This document shows, piece after piece, positions 16,572-25,527 of a stretch of 64,000 nucleotides of DNA; within the stretch, counting starts at the first letter, position 1, and every line of letters begins with the position of its first letter. The DNA is taken from positions 5,014-69,013 of the forward strand of contig NZ_KE384458.1 of the NCBI RefSeq assembly GCF_000425805.1, read 5' to 3'. The stretch is from Pseudomonas vranovensis DSM 16006. Lineage in GTDB: Bacteria > Pseudomonadota > Gammaproteobacteria > Pseudomonadales > Pseudomonadaceae. The translations under genes and the position numbers were made by a program. The notes beneath the pieces were generated by a model. That model did not search any database, was not told the DNA's origin, and saw only the letters and a program-made list of their open reading frames with translations.

Positions 16572-17570
16572 ATGTTGCTGCGTTCGTGGATCAAGAATGT
16601 CACCCGGTTGGCCGTCGTGCCGATGCTCGGCGCACTGTGCAGTGCCGGTGCGCTGGCCAAGCCCGAGGTGGGTATCAGCCCCTGGGGAGAGAAGGACGAG
16701 ATCGGGCGCCTGAACCTCATGACCCCGCAGTCGCAGGCCGCGATCATGGCCCGGGTCAACGGGGCCCCGGCCTACGACCTGGCGGTGGAGTACTTTGTCG
16801 GCATGCCCAGCTGGCAAGCGGCGGGTGACCCGCCCTACCAGATGTGGATGACCCACACCCCGCACGGCAATGTCATCGCCGACCCGATGAAGGTTGGCGA
16901 ACCGATGAACCAGCACGTCAGCTACAGCGGTTCGGCGGTTTCCATGTATGCCCACATGGGCACCCATATCGACGCGCTCAATCACTTCGGTCTCGACGGC
17001 AAGATCTGGAACGGCTTTCGTGCCGACCAGCACCTGGGCGACCGTGGCTGGAATGTCACAGGTGCAGAAAAGCTGCCGCCGATCATCGCGCGCGGGGTGA
17101 TGATCGATGTTGCCGCGGCCAAGGGCCTGGAGCAACTGGCGGACAACTACCGCGTTACCCGCAGCGATCTGCAGCAGGCCCTGGCCAAGCAGCGCGTGGC
17201 GCTGGAGAAAGGTGACGTCGTGTTGATCCGTACCGGACGCATGCGTGACTATGACAACGCCCAGGCCTACATGACCAACCCCCCGGGCCTGAGCCTGGAT
17301 GCAGCGAAGTTCCTGGTGGAGGACAGCGGTGCGATGGTGGTGGGGGCCGACAACCTGAGTTTCGAGACCTTCCCTTCGGAAGTCGAGGGCAACTACCTGC
17401 CCGTGCATACCTATCTACTGGCCATGCAGGGCGCGCTGATCATTGAACTGGTGAACCTGGAAGGCCTGGCCCGGGACCGCGTCTACCAATTCGCGTTCCT
17501 GGGGGCTTCGCTGAAACTGCGCGGTGCCGACGCCGCACCGATGCGTCCGATGGCCTTGCCGGTTCACTGA
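16572..17570 (+). CDS. Exported cyclase-family (kynurenine-formamidase-like) hydrolase
   Basis: A 332-residue member of the cyclase/KynB superfamily with the metal-binding motif HMGTHIDALNH (about residues 126-136, family HxGTHxDxxxH). The start at 16572 is set by an AGGAG site. It opens a signal peptide (MLLRSWIKNVTRLAVVPMLG... ALAKPEV), so the enzyme should act in the periplasm. Family members hydrolyse amide or lactone bonds (formylkynurenine, isatin and others). The divergent LysR suggests induction by its substrate. The substrate is not evident. Confidence 0.85.
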   Translation: MLLRSWIKNVTRLAVVPMLGALCSAGALAKPEVGISPWGEKDEIGRLNLMTPQSQAAIMARVNGAPAYDLAVEYFVGMPSWQAAGDPPYQMWMTHTPHGNVIADPMKVGEPMNQHVSYSGSAVSMYAHMGTHIDALNHFGLDGKIWNGFRADQHLGDRGWNVTGAEKLPPIIARGVMIDVAAAKGLEQLADNYRVTRSDLQQALAKQRVALEKGDVVLIRTGRMRDYDNAQAYMTNPPGLSLDAAKFLVEDSGAMVVGADNLSFETFPSEVEGNYLPVHTYLLAMQGALIIELVNLEGLARDRVYQFAFLGASLKLRGADAAPMRPMALPVH

Positions 17571-17576
17571 GCAACG

Positions 17577-17741
17577 CTACGACCGCTGCGCGGCCGATCG
17601 CAGGCTGTCGCCAGCGGCTACGGGGAAACGCCAACCGTAGCGGCTGCCGAGGAACGAGGCTGCGATCGGCTGCAACGCGGTCGTAGAGGGTATCCAGACG
17701 ACCGCTCCGCGCTCGATCACAGGCTGTCGCCAGCGACTACG
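17577..17741. repeat. Three alternating REP copies
   Basis: An inverted copy (GACCGCTGCGCGGCCGATCG..., 17580-17622), a forward copy (GTAGCGGCTGCCGAGGAACG..., 17637-17685) and a second inverted copy (GACCGCTCCGCGCTCGATCA..., 17699-17741) fill the gap between two convergent genes. Confidence 0.75.
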
Positions 17742-17767
17742 GCGGCGCGATACATCAACGATTGCCG

Positions 17768-18400
17768 TTAGAAGTCATCGCAGGCCGTTTGCAGCTCATT
17801 GATCAACCTGCCGACATGAAAACCATCGCACACCGCATGATGCACTTGCACCGCCAGTGGCATCAGCACCTTGTCACCGTGCGCATAGTATTTGCCGATG
17901 GTGAACATGGGGGCGAAGAAGTTGTGGATGTTGGCCATGTTGAAATCAAAGCTGGTAAAGCTCACCCAAGGGTTGGCCGACACGAAGAACAGGTTCTCGA
18001 TGAACCCCTTGGGGAAATACGCGACATCATCGCGATAGCGCTGCACGTCGTCTGAAAACGTCTGCAGGAACTGACCGAGGTCTTCATCGTAATGGCTCCA
18101 CAGTGACGAGAAGGTCTCGGTTTGTTTATGGAAAATCGTGAAACTTGGGTGAATCACATCCCAGGTCACCAGCGCTTCGTCTTTCATCGCCATGCGAAAC
18201 TCCGGGTGTTGGTTCAGCAGCCGGGCGATCAGGTGGATCATGCTGGGGTAGAACTTCCAGCCCTGCGCCCTGGTGCGCTCCAAGACCTTGGTGATATCCA
18301 GCTGGACGGTTTGGCTAAACGTACACTGGGCCACGGCTTGGAATGTCTCGAAATGCTCCTTGCGGCCCCAGCGCGCTGTATCAACCGGTGTGTATCCCAT
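17768..18400 (-). CDS. catA: Type A chloramphenicol acetyltransferase
   Basis: A 210-residue protein closely similar to enterobacterial CAT I along its whole length: GYTPVDTARWGRKEHFETFQ, LVTWDVIHPSFTIFHKQTET, FSSLWSHYDED, AYFPKGFIENLFFVSANPWV. The catalytic HHAVCDGF motif is complete, with His188 and Asp192 equivalent to His195 and Asp199. It should O-acetylate chloramphenicol with acetyl-CoA as a trimer in the cytoplasm. It is a stand-alone gene between REP copies and a remnant region; no integron, transposon end or plasmid gene is visible nearby. Activity is expected but untested. Confidence 0.92.
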   Translation of the reverse strand: MGYTPVDTARWGRKEHFETFQAVAQCTFSQTVQLDITKVLERTRAQGWKFYPSMIHLIARLLNQHPEFRMAMKDEALVTWDVIHPSFTIFHKQTETFSSLWSHYDEDLGQFLQTFSDDVQRYRDDVAYFPKGFIENLFFVSANPWVSFTSFDFNMANIHNFFAPMFTIGKYYAHGDKVLMPLAVQVHHAVCDGFHVGRLINELQTACDDF

Positions 18401-18868
18401 GTGACAACCATTCCCATTACAAAAGGCTCAAGTATGCCATAGGGGGCAGGAGCGGCGGTGCCGCTGCTTCAGCCTGATAAAAAGTAGGAGCAGAGCTTTT
18501 CGACTGTGGAGGGTGACCGCCCGCACACATTGAAAACGTGCCTGCTCCTATGAAGCCTAGGGCGTGCGGCTCGCTGGCCGCCGAGCGCGCCAGCAACGCC
18601 TCGTAGTCACGGCCCAACGCGGTGCTGTCACCAACGCGTCGCTGAAGCGACGTTCGGCAATCAGCGCGACAGCGCCCACGGCGCGCATCAGTTCAAGTAT
18701 TTTCACCGGCGTGGGGTGCAAGGGGGTGGGGCGATGTGCTTGGCCGCGGCCAGGTCGGAAGCGACCCGGGGGCAAGTGAAAGGCGGGGACAACGTCGTGA
18801 TCGTGGCGTTGTTTCGTGACCTGGGGCAAAGCGACGCCTGCGCGTCGCTATGCCTGATTCATGGCCGG
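18401..18868 (-). pseudogene. Unidentified coding remnant and repeat
   Basis: This 468-base gap holds minus-strand stretches that read like protein but are split between frames. One is HPTPVKILELMRAVGAVALI then AERRFSDALVTA (about 18715-18625); a second frame continues GRDYEALLARSAASEPHALG (about 18617-18560). A one-base shift near 18620 would join them. No start, stop context or family could be assigned. An inverted GTAGGAGC/GCTCCTA pair at 18484-18552 is an intergenic repeat of the second type. Confidence 0.4.
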
Positions 18869-20383
18869 TCAGTGCGCCGGTTCGAGGTGGTTTCTGCGCG
18901 GTGCCGAGGTTGGTTCATGGTCCTCGTCGGTTTCCACGATCGGCACTTCGTTGCCGTCGCAGTCGAACAACTTGCCATCGCGGAACACATCACCCTCGTT
19001 GAGCCCGGCGACATCGCGGTAGCGCAGGGTGCGCTCGCTGGCGGCGACGAATACCGACTGCTGGTCGGAGTTGCCGGCCCGCAGATGGTTGAACAACAGG
19101 TTGAGCAGGATGGCCATGATCGCAGCCGAGCTGATGCCGGAGTGGAAAATGGTCTCGAACCAGGCCGGGAAGTGATGGTAGAAGTTCGGTGCTGCAATGG
19201 GAATCATGCCGAAGCCGATCGAAGTGGCGACGATGATCAGGTTCATGTTGTTGCGATAGTCCACCTGGGCCAGGGTGCGGATGCCGCTGGCCGCGACGGT
19301 ACCGAACAGTACCAGGCCAGCACCGCCGAGAACGGCGGTAGGCACGGCGGCGACCAGGCGGCCCATGACCGGCAGCAGCCCGAGCGTCACCAGGATCAGG
19401 CCGGCGGTGGCCACCACATAGCGGCTCTTCACCCCGGTCACGGCGACCAGGCCGACGTTCTGCGCAAACGCGCTCTGGGTAAAGGAGCCGAACAGCGGCG
19501 CCAGGGCGCTGGAGATCATGTCGGCGCGCAGGCCGTTGCCAAGACGCTTCGAGTCGACCTTGGTTTCGATGATCGCGCCGACGGCGAGAATGTCGGCAGA
19601 GGTCTCGACCATGGTCACGATGATCACAATCAACATCGACAGGATGGCAGCGACCTGAAACTGCGGCATGCCGTAGTGCAGGATCTCGGGCAGGGCCACC
19701 AACGGCCCTTCAAGGGTCTGCGAGAAGTCGGCCATGCCAACGGCTGCGGCTACCAGCGTGCCAATCACGATCGCCAGCAGAATCGACAGGCGCGAGAGGC
19801 TGGCGCTACCCAGCTTGCTGAGCAGCAGCACGGTGACCAGCGTGAACGCCGCCAGACCGATATTGCCCACGCTGCCAAAATCGGCGGCCTGGCTGTTGCC
19901 ACCCATGGCCCAGCGCGCGGTGACTGGCATCAGGGTCAGGCCGATAGTGGTAATGACGATACCTGTCACCAGCGGTGGAAAGAACTTGATGATGCGCGAG
20001 AACAGCGGCGTGATCAGCAGGCCGATCAACGATGAGGCGACCACCGCCCCGAACACCACTGATAATCCTCCAGTGCCGTCGCTGCCGATGATGGCGACCA
20101 TGGTGGCGACGCCGGCGAAGGACACCCCCTGGACCAACGGCAGGCGACAGCCAAAGAAGGGAATGCCAAGTGTCTGCAGTAACGTCGCCAGGCCGCCGGC
20201 GAACAGCGAGGCAGCGATCAACAGGCCAACCTCGGCAGATGAAAGACCGGCCGCCTGACCGATGATCAGCGGAACGGCGATGATGCCTCCATACATCGTC
20301 AGCACATGCTGCAGCCCGTAGGCCAGGTTGGCGCCAACGCCGAGGTTCTCGTCTTCGGGACGAGATGAAGCGGGAGATGTCAT
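18869..20383 (-). CDS. NCS2-family purine (xanthine/urate) permease
   Basis: A 504-residue NCS2 carrier of the xanthine/uric-acid permease branch. The opening LAYGLQHVLTMYGGIIAVPL and the substrate-site region TMVETSADILAVGAIIETK (about 239) are family signatures, and there are about 14 membrane segments. The C-terminal tail of about 60 polar residues is longer than usual. It lies 131 bp downstream of the 8-oxoguanine-deaminase-like gene on the same strand, so it probably imports its purine substrate or handles the oxidised product. It is distinct in sequence from the NCS2 protein at 1328-2677. Confidence 0.91.
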   Translation of the reverse strand: MTSPASSRPEDENLGVGANLAYGLQHVLTMYGGIIAVPLIIGQAAGLSSAEVGLLIAASLFAGGLATLLQTLGIPFFGCRLPLVQGVSFAGVATMVAIIGSDGTGGLSVVFGAVVASSLIGLLITPLFSRIIKFFPPLVTGIVITTIGLTLMPVTARWAMGGNSQAADFGSVGNIGLAAFTLVTVLLLSKLGSASLSRLSILLAIVIGTLVAAAVGMADFSQTLEGPLVALPEILHYGMPQFQVAAILSMLIVIIVTMVETSADILAVGAIIETKVDSKRLGNGLRADMISSALAPLFGSFTQSAFAQNVGLVAVTGVKSRYVVATAGLILVTLGLLPVMGRLVAAVPTAVLGGAGLVLFGTVAASGIRTLAQVDYRNNMNLIIVATSIGFGMIPIAAPNFYHHFPAWFETIFHSGISSAAIMAILLNLLFNHLRAGNSDQQSVFVAASERTLRYRDVAGLNEGDVFRDGKLFDCDGNEVPIVETDEDHEPTSAPRRNHLEPAH

Positions 20384-20514
20384 GGTGAGTAGCTCGCTTT
20401 TGTTATTTTGATGCGTCTAACAGCACGGTCTCAGTCGCAGTGGATGCGTTCTGTGGGGTAGAACGGGTGTCACGCCGCTGCGCCCGGCAATGAGCGCAAC
20501 GGCTTGAACGAGGG

Positions 20515-21873
20515 TCAGTCGCCGATTACCAACTGACGGGCCAGCTGGTTGTGGCGCTCCAGCACCAGGGGCAGGTCGACGGTGGTGATGCGACCATCCT
20601 TGACCACTACGCGGCCATTGATCACGCTGGTATCGACGTGGGTCGGGGTGCAGAACACCAGGGCAGCGAGCGGGTCGTGATGGGCGCCGGCATAGGACAC
20701 ATGGCCAAGGTCGAACGCGACGAAGTCGGCGATCATGCCGGGGGCCAGGGCACCGATGTCATTGCGGTTGAGCACCTTGGCGCCGCCCAGGGTGGCGATT
20801 TCCAGCGCTTCGCGAGCGGTCATCGCATCGGGGCCGAAACCGACCCGCTGCAACAGCAGCGCCTGGCGCACTTCACCGATCATGCTGGCGCCATCGTTGG
20901 AGGCCGAACCGTCGACACCCAGGCCCACCGGTACGCCGTGGTCGCGCATCTTGCGGATGGGCGCAATGCCCGAGGCCAGGCGCATGTTCGAGCACGGGCA
21001 GTGGGCTACGCCGGTACCGGTACGGGCGAACAGTTCGATGCCGTGCTGGTCGAGTTGAACACAGTGGGCATGCCACACATCGTGGCCGACCCAGCCCAGG
21101 TCTTCGGCGTACTCGGCCGGCGTCATGCCGAACTTTTCGCGGCTGTAGGCGATGTCGTTGACGTTTTCTGCAAGGTGCGTGTGCATCGATACACCGTACT
21201 GGCGCGCCAGCACCGCGGCTTCGCGCATCAGGTCGCGGCTCACCGAGAAGGGCGAGCAGGGTGCCACCACAACCCGCAGCATCGAACCGTGGCTGGCATC
21301 GTGATAGTCCTCGATCAGGCGCTGGGACTCCTTGAGAATGTCGCTTTCTTTCTCCACCACCGAATCGGGCGGCAGGCCACCCTGGCTGCGGCCGACACTC
21401 ATGCTGCCGCGTGCGGCGTGGAAGCGCATGCCGATTTCCCCGGCGGCGTGGATGCTGTCGTCGAGCTTGCAGCCGTTGGGATAGATGTAGAGGTGATCGC
21501 TGGAAGTAGTGCAGCCGGAGAGCATCAGTTCAGCCATCGCGGTCTGGGTCGACACGGCGATCATTTCGGGCGTCAGTCGTGCCCAGATGGGGTACAGGTT
21601 GGTCAACCAGTTGAACAGTTCGCCGTCCTGGGCCGCCGGTACTACGCGGGTAAGGCTCTGGTACATGTGGTGGTGAGTGTTGACCAGGCCTGGGATGACC
21701 ACTTTGCCGGCCATGTCCAGCACCACATCGGCCGTTTGCGGCAACGTTTCGCTGGGGCCGACCTGCTTGATCAGGTTGTCCTCGATGTACAGGCCACCGC
21801 GTTTGATCTCCCGGCGTTCGCCATCCATGGTCACCAGCAGTTCGGCGTTCTTGACCAGTAATGTCTTGGGCAT
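20515..21873 (-). CDS. 8-oxoguanine deaminase-like amidohydrolase
   Basis: A 452-residue amidohydrolase. The start at 21873 is set by a GAGAGGA site and the family opening MPKTLLVKNAELLVTMDG. Metal and catalytic motifs are NTHHHMYQSLTR (about 65-76), HTHLAEN (about 228), HCVQLD (about 262) and LGVDGSASNDGASM (about 308). It resembles P. aeruginosa PA0142, characterised as 8-oxoguanine deaminase, which converts 8-oxoguanine to urate. The next gene is a xanthine/urate-type permease, which fits purine scavenging. Exact specificity needs the active-site residues compared. Confidence 0.85.
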   Translation of the reverse strand: MPKTLLVKNAELLVTMDGERREIKRGGLYIEDNLIKQVGPSETLPQTADVVLDMAGKVVIPGLVNTHHHMYQSLTRVVPAAQDGELFNWLTNLYPIWARLTPEMIAVSTQTAMAELMLSGCTTSSDHLYIYPNGCKLDDSIHAAGEIGMRFHAARGSMSVGRSQGGLPPDSVVEKESDILKESQRLIEDYHDASHGSMLRVVVAPCSPFSVSRDLMREAAVLARQYGVSMHTHLAENVNDIAYSREKFGMTPAEYAEDLGWVGHDVWHAHCVQLDQHGIELFARTGTGVAHCPCSNMRLASGIAPIRKMRDHGVPVGLGVDGSASNDGASMIGEVRQALLLQRVGFGPDAMTAREALEIATLGGAKVLNRNDIGALAPGMIADFVAFDLGHVSYAGAHHDPLAALVFCTPTHVDTSVINGRVVVKDGRITTVDLPLVLERHNQLARQLVIGD

Positions 21874-22404
21874 ACGTATTCCTCTCCCGATTGGAGTTGG
21901 CATTCAACTTGGTTCTGTTGCAGGCACGGGGGGGGCAGCTTGAATGAAGCCCTTGTACCCCGGCACTGCGTGGAGACAATCCCTGGCAGGCTGGATCGTT
22001 CAGTGCGTACGTGCGCGCAGCGGTGCTGCCCGGGAGCGTGTCCTGGGCTTGGCCGAGCAGTGGCGTGAAGTGACCGGCAGATGATCCAGTCCACCCTGTG
22101 GAGCCTGGCACAGCGGCAGGCATTCAAAGGTGATCCAGGAAGCTTTGTGGGTGTACGCGACAGAGACGAATGCGTCGTGGAACGACGTTCGTGGATGACG
22201 CTCGACAGGTGCGAGCAGCAATGGGTGTTGCATGGCTTTGGACCGTCGCAATACGCACCGGCGATTACCGGTGTCGTAGGCGTGGAATTATGTAACCAGA
22301 ATAATGAGTTTTTGTATACAGGGAATGTAGGGGAATTCTCCTGAACCCCGACCGCGCAGCGGTCGATCGCAGGCTGTGCCAGCGGCTACCTCGGTGGACC
22401 GGGA
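21874..22404. other. Intergenic region before the deaminase gene
   Basis: 531 bases between the deaminase start and the GntR stop (both on the minus strand). No gene is supported. A TTGTATACAG near-palindrome at 22312-22321 lies in an AT-rich patch (TTATGTAACCAG, AATAATGAG) that could be the deaminase promoter, and resembles the TTGTATACAA form used by many FadR-subfamily GntR regulators. If it is the promoter, the leader is over 400 bases. A REP copy follows at 22349-22391. Confidence 0.4.
22349..22391 (-). repeat. REP palindrome
   Basis: A single inverted copy (GACCGCGCAGCGGTCGATCG CAGGCTG... AGCGGCTAC) next to the GntR stop codon. Confidence 0.7.
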
Positions 22405-23142
22405 CTACGAAATCTCGACCTGATAGCGAAAAGTATCTGCCGCCCCCCGCGACAACCGGTACTCAAGCGGTTGGCGGTCATACCCCAGCGCCACGCGCTC
22501 GACCACCACCACCGGGCTGTCCACCGCCACCTGCAACACGCCAGCCAACGCTTCGTCGGCCGACGTTACCGTCAGCGTTTCCCGTGCCGAGGCCACGCGC
22601 ATGCCGCAGTGCTCTTCATAGAAGGGGTAGAGCAAGGTGCCGAAGTCGCTCAGGTCGATCGCTAGCAGGGGGCCGAATTTTGCAGCAGGCAGCCAGATCT
22701 GCTCGTGAAGCAACGGCTGGCCCTCGATCAGGCGCAGACGCTCCAGGCAAAGGGTGGTTTCCCCTACCGCCAGGTTCAGTGCCTGGCGAACCTGGGCAGG
22801 CGGGGGTTCCTGGGTGCGGGTCAGTATCAGGCTTTGCGGAACCTGTGATTCACCGCTGGCGTTGACCTGGCGAAAGAAGCGGAACAGTGATCCGTCGAAG
22901 TTGGGGCGGCGCACGAAAGTGCCACGGCCCTGCGCGCGCAGTAGCAGTCCTTCACTGACCAGGGTGTCGACCGCCTTGCGCACGGTACCGACGGCAACGC
23001 CGTAACTGCGAGTCAGTTCAGCTTCTGTGGGAATCGCCTCGCCCGGCAGCCATTCGCCGACCGCGATTTTCGCCACGATCTCGTCGCGAAGCCGTTGATA
23101 GAGCGGGAGACGCTCGTCATGTCCAAGGTGATTAGGGGTCAT
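22405..23142 (-). CDS. GntR family regulator with UTRA domain
   Basis: A 245-residue HutC-subfamily GntR regulator. The winged HTH is at about 15-80 (LYQRLRDEIVAKIAVGEWLP, then TEAELTRSYGVAVGTVRKAV). The UTRA effector domain covers about 95-240 (LRLIEGQPLLHEQIWLP, then VVVVERVALGYDRQPLEYRL). It is divergent from the lactonase/transporter pair. A 7-bp inverted repeat in the shared gap is its likely operator. It probably represses those genes until their substrate appears. Confidence 0.92.
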   Translation of the reverse strand: MTPNHLGHDERLPLYQRLRDEIVAKIAVGEWLPGEAIPTEAELTRSYGVAVGTVRKAVDTLVSEGLLLRAQGRGTFVRRPNFDGSLFRFFRQVNASGESQVPQSLILTRTQEPPPAQVRQALNLAVGETTLCLERLRLIEGQPLLHEQIWLPAAKFGPLLAIDLSDFGTLLYPFYEEHCGMRVASARETLTVTSADEALAGVLQVAVDSPVVVVERVALGYDRQPLEYRLSRGAADTFRYQVEIS

Positions 23143-23209
23143 ACCATCGATCCGATTTCAAGCCATGCGCCACTTTACCTCAGTCGCCAGATTGACAGTA
23201 ATGGTTGTT

Positions 23210-23237
23210 TATAGATATGGTCATTCAGTCATCTATA
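23210..23237. promoter_or_regulatory. Candidate GntR operator
   Basis: TATAGAT and ATCTATA are perfect 7-bp arms separated by 14 bases, in the 158-base divergent gap between the GntR gene and the lactonase gene. The arms are AT-rich against a GC-rich background. GntR binding is inferred from position. Confidence 0.5.
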
Positions 23238-23300
23238 TGAATTTGGCCGCGAATGCATCACCCCGTGGCCCCTAACAAAAATCAATAGAGGTAGCTCTTG

Positions 23301-24125
23301 ATGTCCATGCCGCTTGCGGGCGTCGATTCTCACGCCCACATCTTTCGCCATGACCTGCCGATGGCCGCTGATCGCCGCTACAGTCCCGATTACGATGCCT
23401 TGGTAGAAGACTACCTGGCGCACCTGGATCGCTGTGGCCTTGCCCATGGCGTGCTGATCCAGCCCAGCTTCCTGGGCACCGACAACCATTTCATGCTCGA
23501 AGCGCTGATGCGTTTCCCGGAGCGTTTGCGTGGGGTGGCGGTCGTCGACCCACAGATCGACGACGCACAGCTCGAAGCGCTGGCCAATGCTGGCGTGGTC
23601 GGTGCCCGCTTGAACCTGATCGGCAGGGCACCGAATGACTTCACTGCAGCGCAATGGCAAACCTTCTTCCAGCGCTTGGCACGGCTAGGCTGGCAAGTGG
23701 AGATTCAGGCTGTGTTTGACGCGCTGAGTCAGGTGCTGCCAGCCATCATTGAGTCAGGCGTCACGGTGGTGGTAGACCACTTCGCGCTGCCCCAGCGCGA
23801 CATCGATCCACTTGACCCTGCACACCAGGCGCTGCTTGTGTTGCTCGGGGAGCAGCGGGTGTGGGTCAAGTTGTCTGCTGCGTATCGCAGCCAGTCCGAC
23901 CTAGTGCGTGCGGTCGCCGTGTTGACGCATTTGCGCGCGGCGTGCGGCGGTATCGATCGCCTCGTCTGGGGCAGCGATTGGCCGCATACCCAGTTCGAGT
24001 CACGCACCGGCTATGACGAGCAATTCGCGTGGCTTGAGGCTTTGTTGCCCGATCCGCTGGAGCGTCGCCAGGTGCTGGTGGACAACCCTTCGAAACTGTT
24101 CGGCTTCGCCGCGTCGGCGCGTTGA
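23301..24125 (+). CDS. Amidohydrolase 2 / PDC-lactonase-like hydrolase
   Basis: A 274-residue TIM-barrel hydrolase of the amidohydrolase-2 family that includes 2-pyrone-4,6-dicarboxylate lactonase (LigI). Visible motifs are VDSHAHIFRHDLPM at the N terminus, the central QPSFLGTDNHFML, VVDHFALP and the C-terminal WGSDWPHTQFE. ATG at 23301 is preferred over the adjacent TTG because GAGG lies ten bases before. It is first of two genes with an anion carrier, under a divergent GntR. It probably opens a lactone or related ring of an imported organic acid; the exact substrate is unknown. Confidence 0.83.
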   Translation: MSMPLAGVDSHAHIFRHDLPMAADRRYSPDYDALVEDYLAHLDRCGLAHGVLIQPSFLGTDNHFMLEALMRFPERLRGVAVVDPQIDDAQLEALANAGVVGARLNLIGRAPNDFTAAQWQTFFQRLARLGWQVEIQAVFDALSQVLPAIIESGVTVVVDHFALPQRDIDPLDPAHQALLVLLGEQRVWVKLSAAYRSQSDLVRAVAVLTHLRAACGGIDRLVWGSDWPHTQFESRTGYDEQFAWLEALLPDPLERRQVLVDNPSKLFGFAASAR

Positions 24126-24155
24126 GCTTCACCAGACTAATCAGGTACACGCATT

Positions 24156-25454
24156 ATGATGAGCCTCTACGTCGTCGCCGCGATCGTTCTTGCTGTCGCC
24201 CTGGGTTACATCACCAGGGTCAACATCGGCCTGTTCGCTATCGCCTTCGCCTACCTGCTGGGCTGCTTCGGCATGGGCTTGAGCCCGTCTGAAGTCATTG
24301 CCATGTGGCCGCTGAAGATCTTCTTCATCATTTTCTCGGTCTGCCTGTTCTACAGCTTCGCCACGGTCAATGGCACGCTGGAGAAGCTGGCCGAGCATCT
24401 GCTTTATCGCTGTCGCAACGCGCCGCATTTGCTGCCTTATGCGGTGTTCCTCACTGCCTGTGTGATTGCCGGCCTTGGGGCGGGCTACTACACGGTGCTG
24501 GCCTTTATGGCGCCGTTGACCTTGATGCTATGCCAGCGCACCGGAATGAGCCTGATCCTGGGCGGCATGGCGGTCAACTATGGTGCGCTGGGCGGCGCCA
24601 ACTTTGTGTCGAGCCAGAGTGGCATCATTTTCCGCGGCCTCATGACCGGTCTTGGGGTTCCCGAAAGTGAAGCCTTCATCAACGGCCTGGCCATCTTCGC
24701 CAGCACCATGGTGATTCCGCTGGTGGTCATTTCCGTGTTCGTCTTCGTCGCCGGTCACGGCCGCGCACTGAAGAACGCCGCCATTACGGTAGAGCCCCCG
24801 AGCCCGCTCAACCGCGAGCAGAAGATCACCTTGTCGCTGACTGTACTGATGATGCTGATCGTGCTGGCCGGGCCGATCGCGCTGATCCTGTTCCCTGACA
24901 ACTCGGCAGTGACGTTCTTCAATTCGAAGGTGGACATCGGCCTGATCGCCAGTGTGTTCTCGGTGGTTGCGCTGGTGCTCAAGCTTGGCGACGAGCGCAA
25001 GGCGATTGCCTCGTTGCCGTGGGGCACGCTGATCATGATCTGTGGCGTCGGTATGCTGATCTCGGTGGCGATCAAGGCCGGTGCCATCGACGCCCTGGCT
25101 TCGTGGATCGGCGGCAATATCTCGCCGATCATGGTAGCGCTGGTGTTCGGTATCGTCGCGGCCCTGATGTCGGTCTTCGCCAGTACCCTGGGGGTGGTCA
25201 CACCGGCGTTGTTCCCGATGGTGCCGCCGTTGGCGGCGGCGATGTCCATTGACCCGATGGTGCTGTTCGTCAGCATTGTCGTGGGTGCTCAGGCGACGTC
25301 CATTTCGCCGTTCTCCTCGGGCGGCAGCCTGATTCTGAGCTCTTGCGCCGATGAGCAGAGCCGCACGCGCTTGTTCCCGCAACTGCTGCTGCGTGCGGCG
25401 CCCGCCGGCTTCGTGGCGGCAATGCTGTTCAACCTGGTGCTGACCTTTTTTTGA
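24156..25454 (+). CDS. SLC13/MatC-like organic-anion transporter
   Basis: A 432-residue, strongly hydrophobic ion-transporter-superfamily protein with about 11-12 membrane segments. The N-terminal half (VVAAIVLAVALGYITRVNIG, then FATVNGTLEKLAEHLLYRCR) resembles the dicarboxylate carrier MatC N-terminal family. The second half has the mirrored FASTLGVVTPALFPMVPPLA and SISPFSSGGSLILSSC motifs. It follows the lactonase-like gene by 30 bp and ends at a strong terminator, so the two form a transcription unit. It probably imports the lactonase substrate or its parent acid. Confidence 0.82.
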   Translation: MMSLYVVAAIVLAVALGYITRVNIGLFAIAFAYLLGCFGMGLSPSEVIAMWPLKIFFIIFSVCLFYSFATVNGTLEKLAEHLLYRCRNAPHLLPYAVFLTACVIAGLGAGYYTVLAFMAPLTLMLCQRTGMSLILGGMAVNYGALGGANFVSSQSGIIFRGLMTGLGVPESEAFINGLAIFASTMVIPLVVISVFVFVAGHGRALKNAAITVEPPSPLNREQKITLSLTVLMMLIVLAGPIALILFPDNSAVTFFNSKVDIGLIASVFSVVALVLKLGDERKAIASLPWGTLIMICGVGMLISVAIKAGAIDALASWIGGNISPIMVALVFGIVAALMSVFASTLGVVTPALFPMVPPLAAAMSIDPMVLFVSIVVGAQATSISPFSSGGSLILSSCADEQSRTRLFPQLLLRAAPAGFVAAMLFNLVLTFF

Positions 25455-25474
25455 ACAACCTGGAGTGGTAACTG

Positions 25475-25507
25475 AAAACGCCCAGTCCTTTAAAGGCTGG
25501 GCGTTTT
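25475..25507. terminator. Bidirectional rho-independent terminator
   Basis: AAAACGCCCAG and CTGGGCGTTTT form a perfect 11-bp stem around an 11-base loop. It has T-runs on both strands and lies between two convergent genes (the transporter and the TonB receptor), so it can end both. Confidence 0.85.
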
Positions 25508-25527
25508 GCATTGCCGCTGCGGATGAC

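Noticed and set aside
18716..20035. A 439-codon plus-strand open frame opposite the purine permease
   Set aside because: The permease on the minus strand explains the region; the opposite frame is D/Q/H/R-rich mirror text.
20551..21861. A 436-codon plus-strand open frame opposite the deaminase
   Set aside because: The deaminase has all metal motifs in order; the opposite frame has none.
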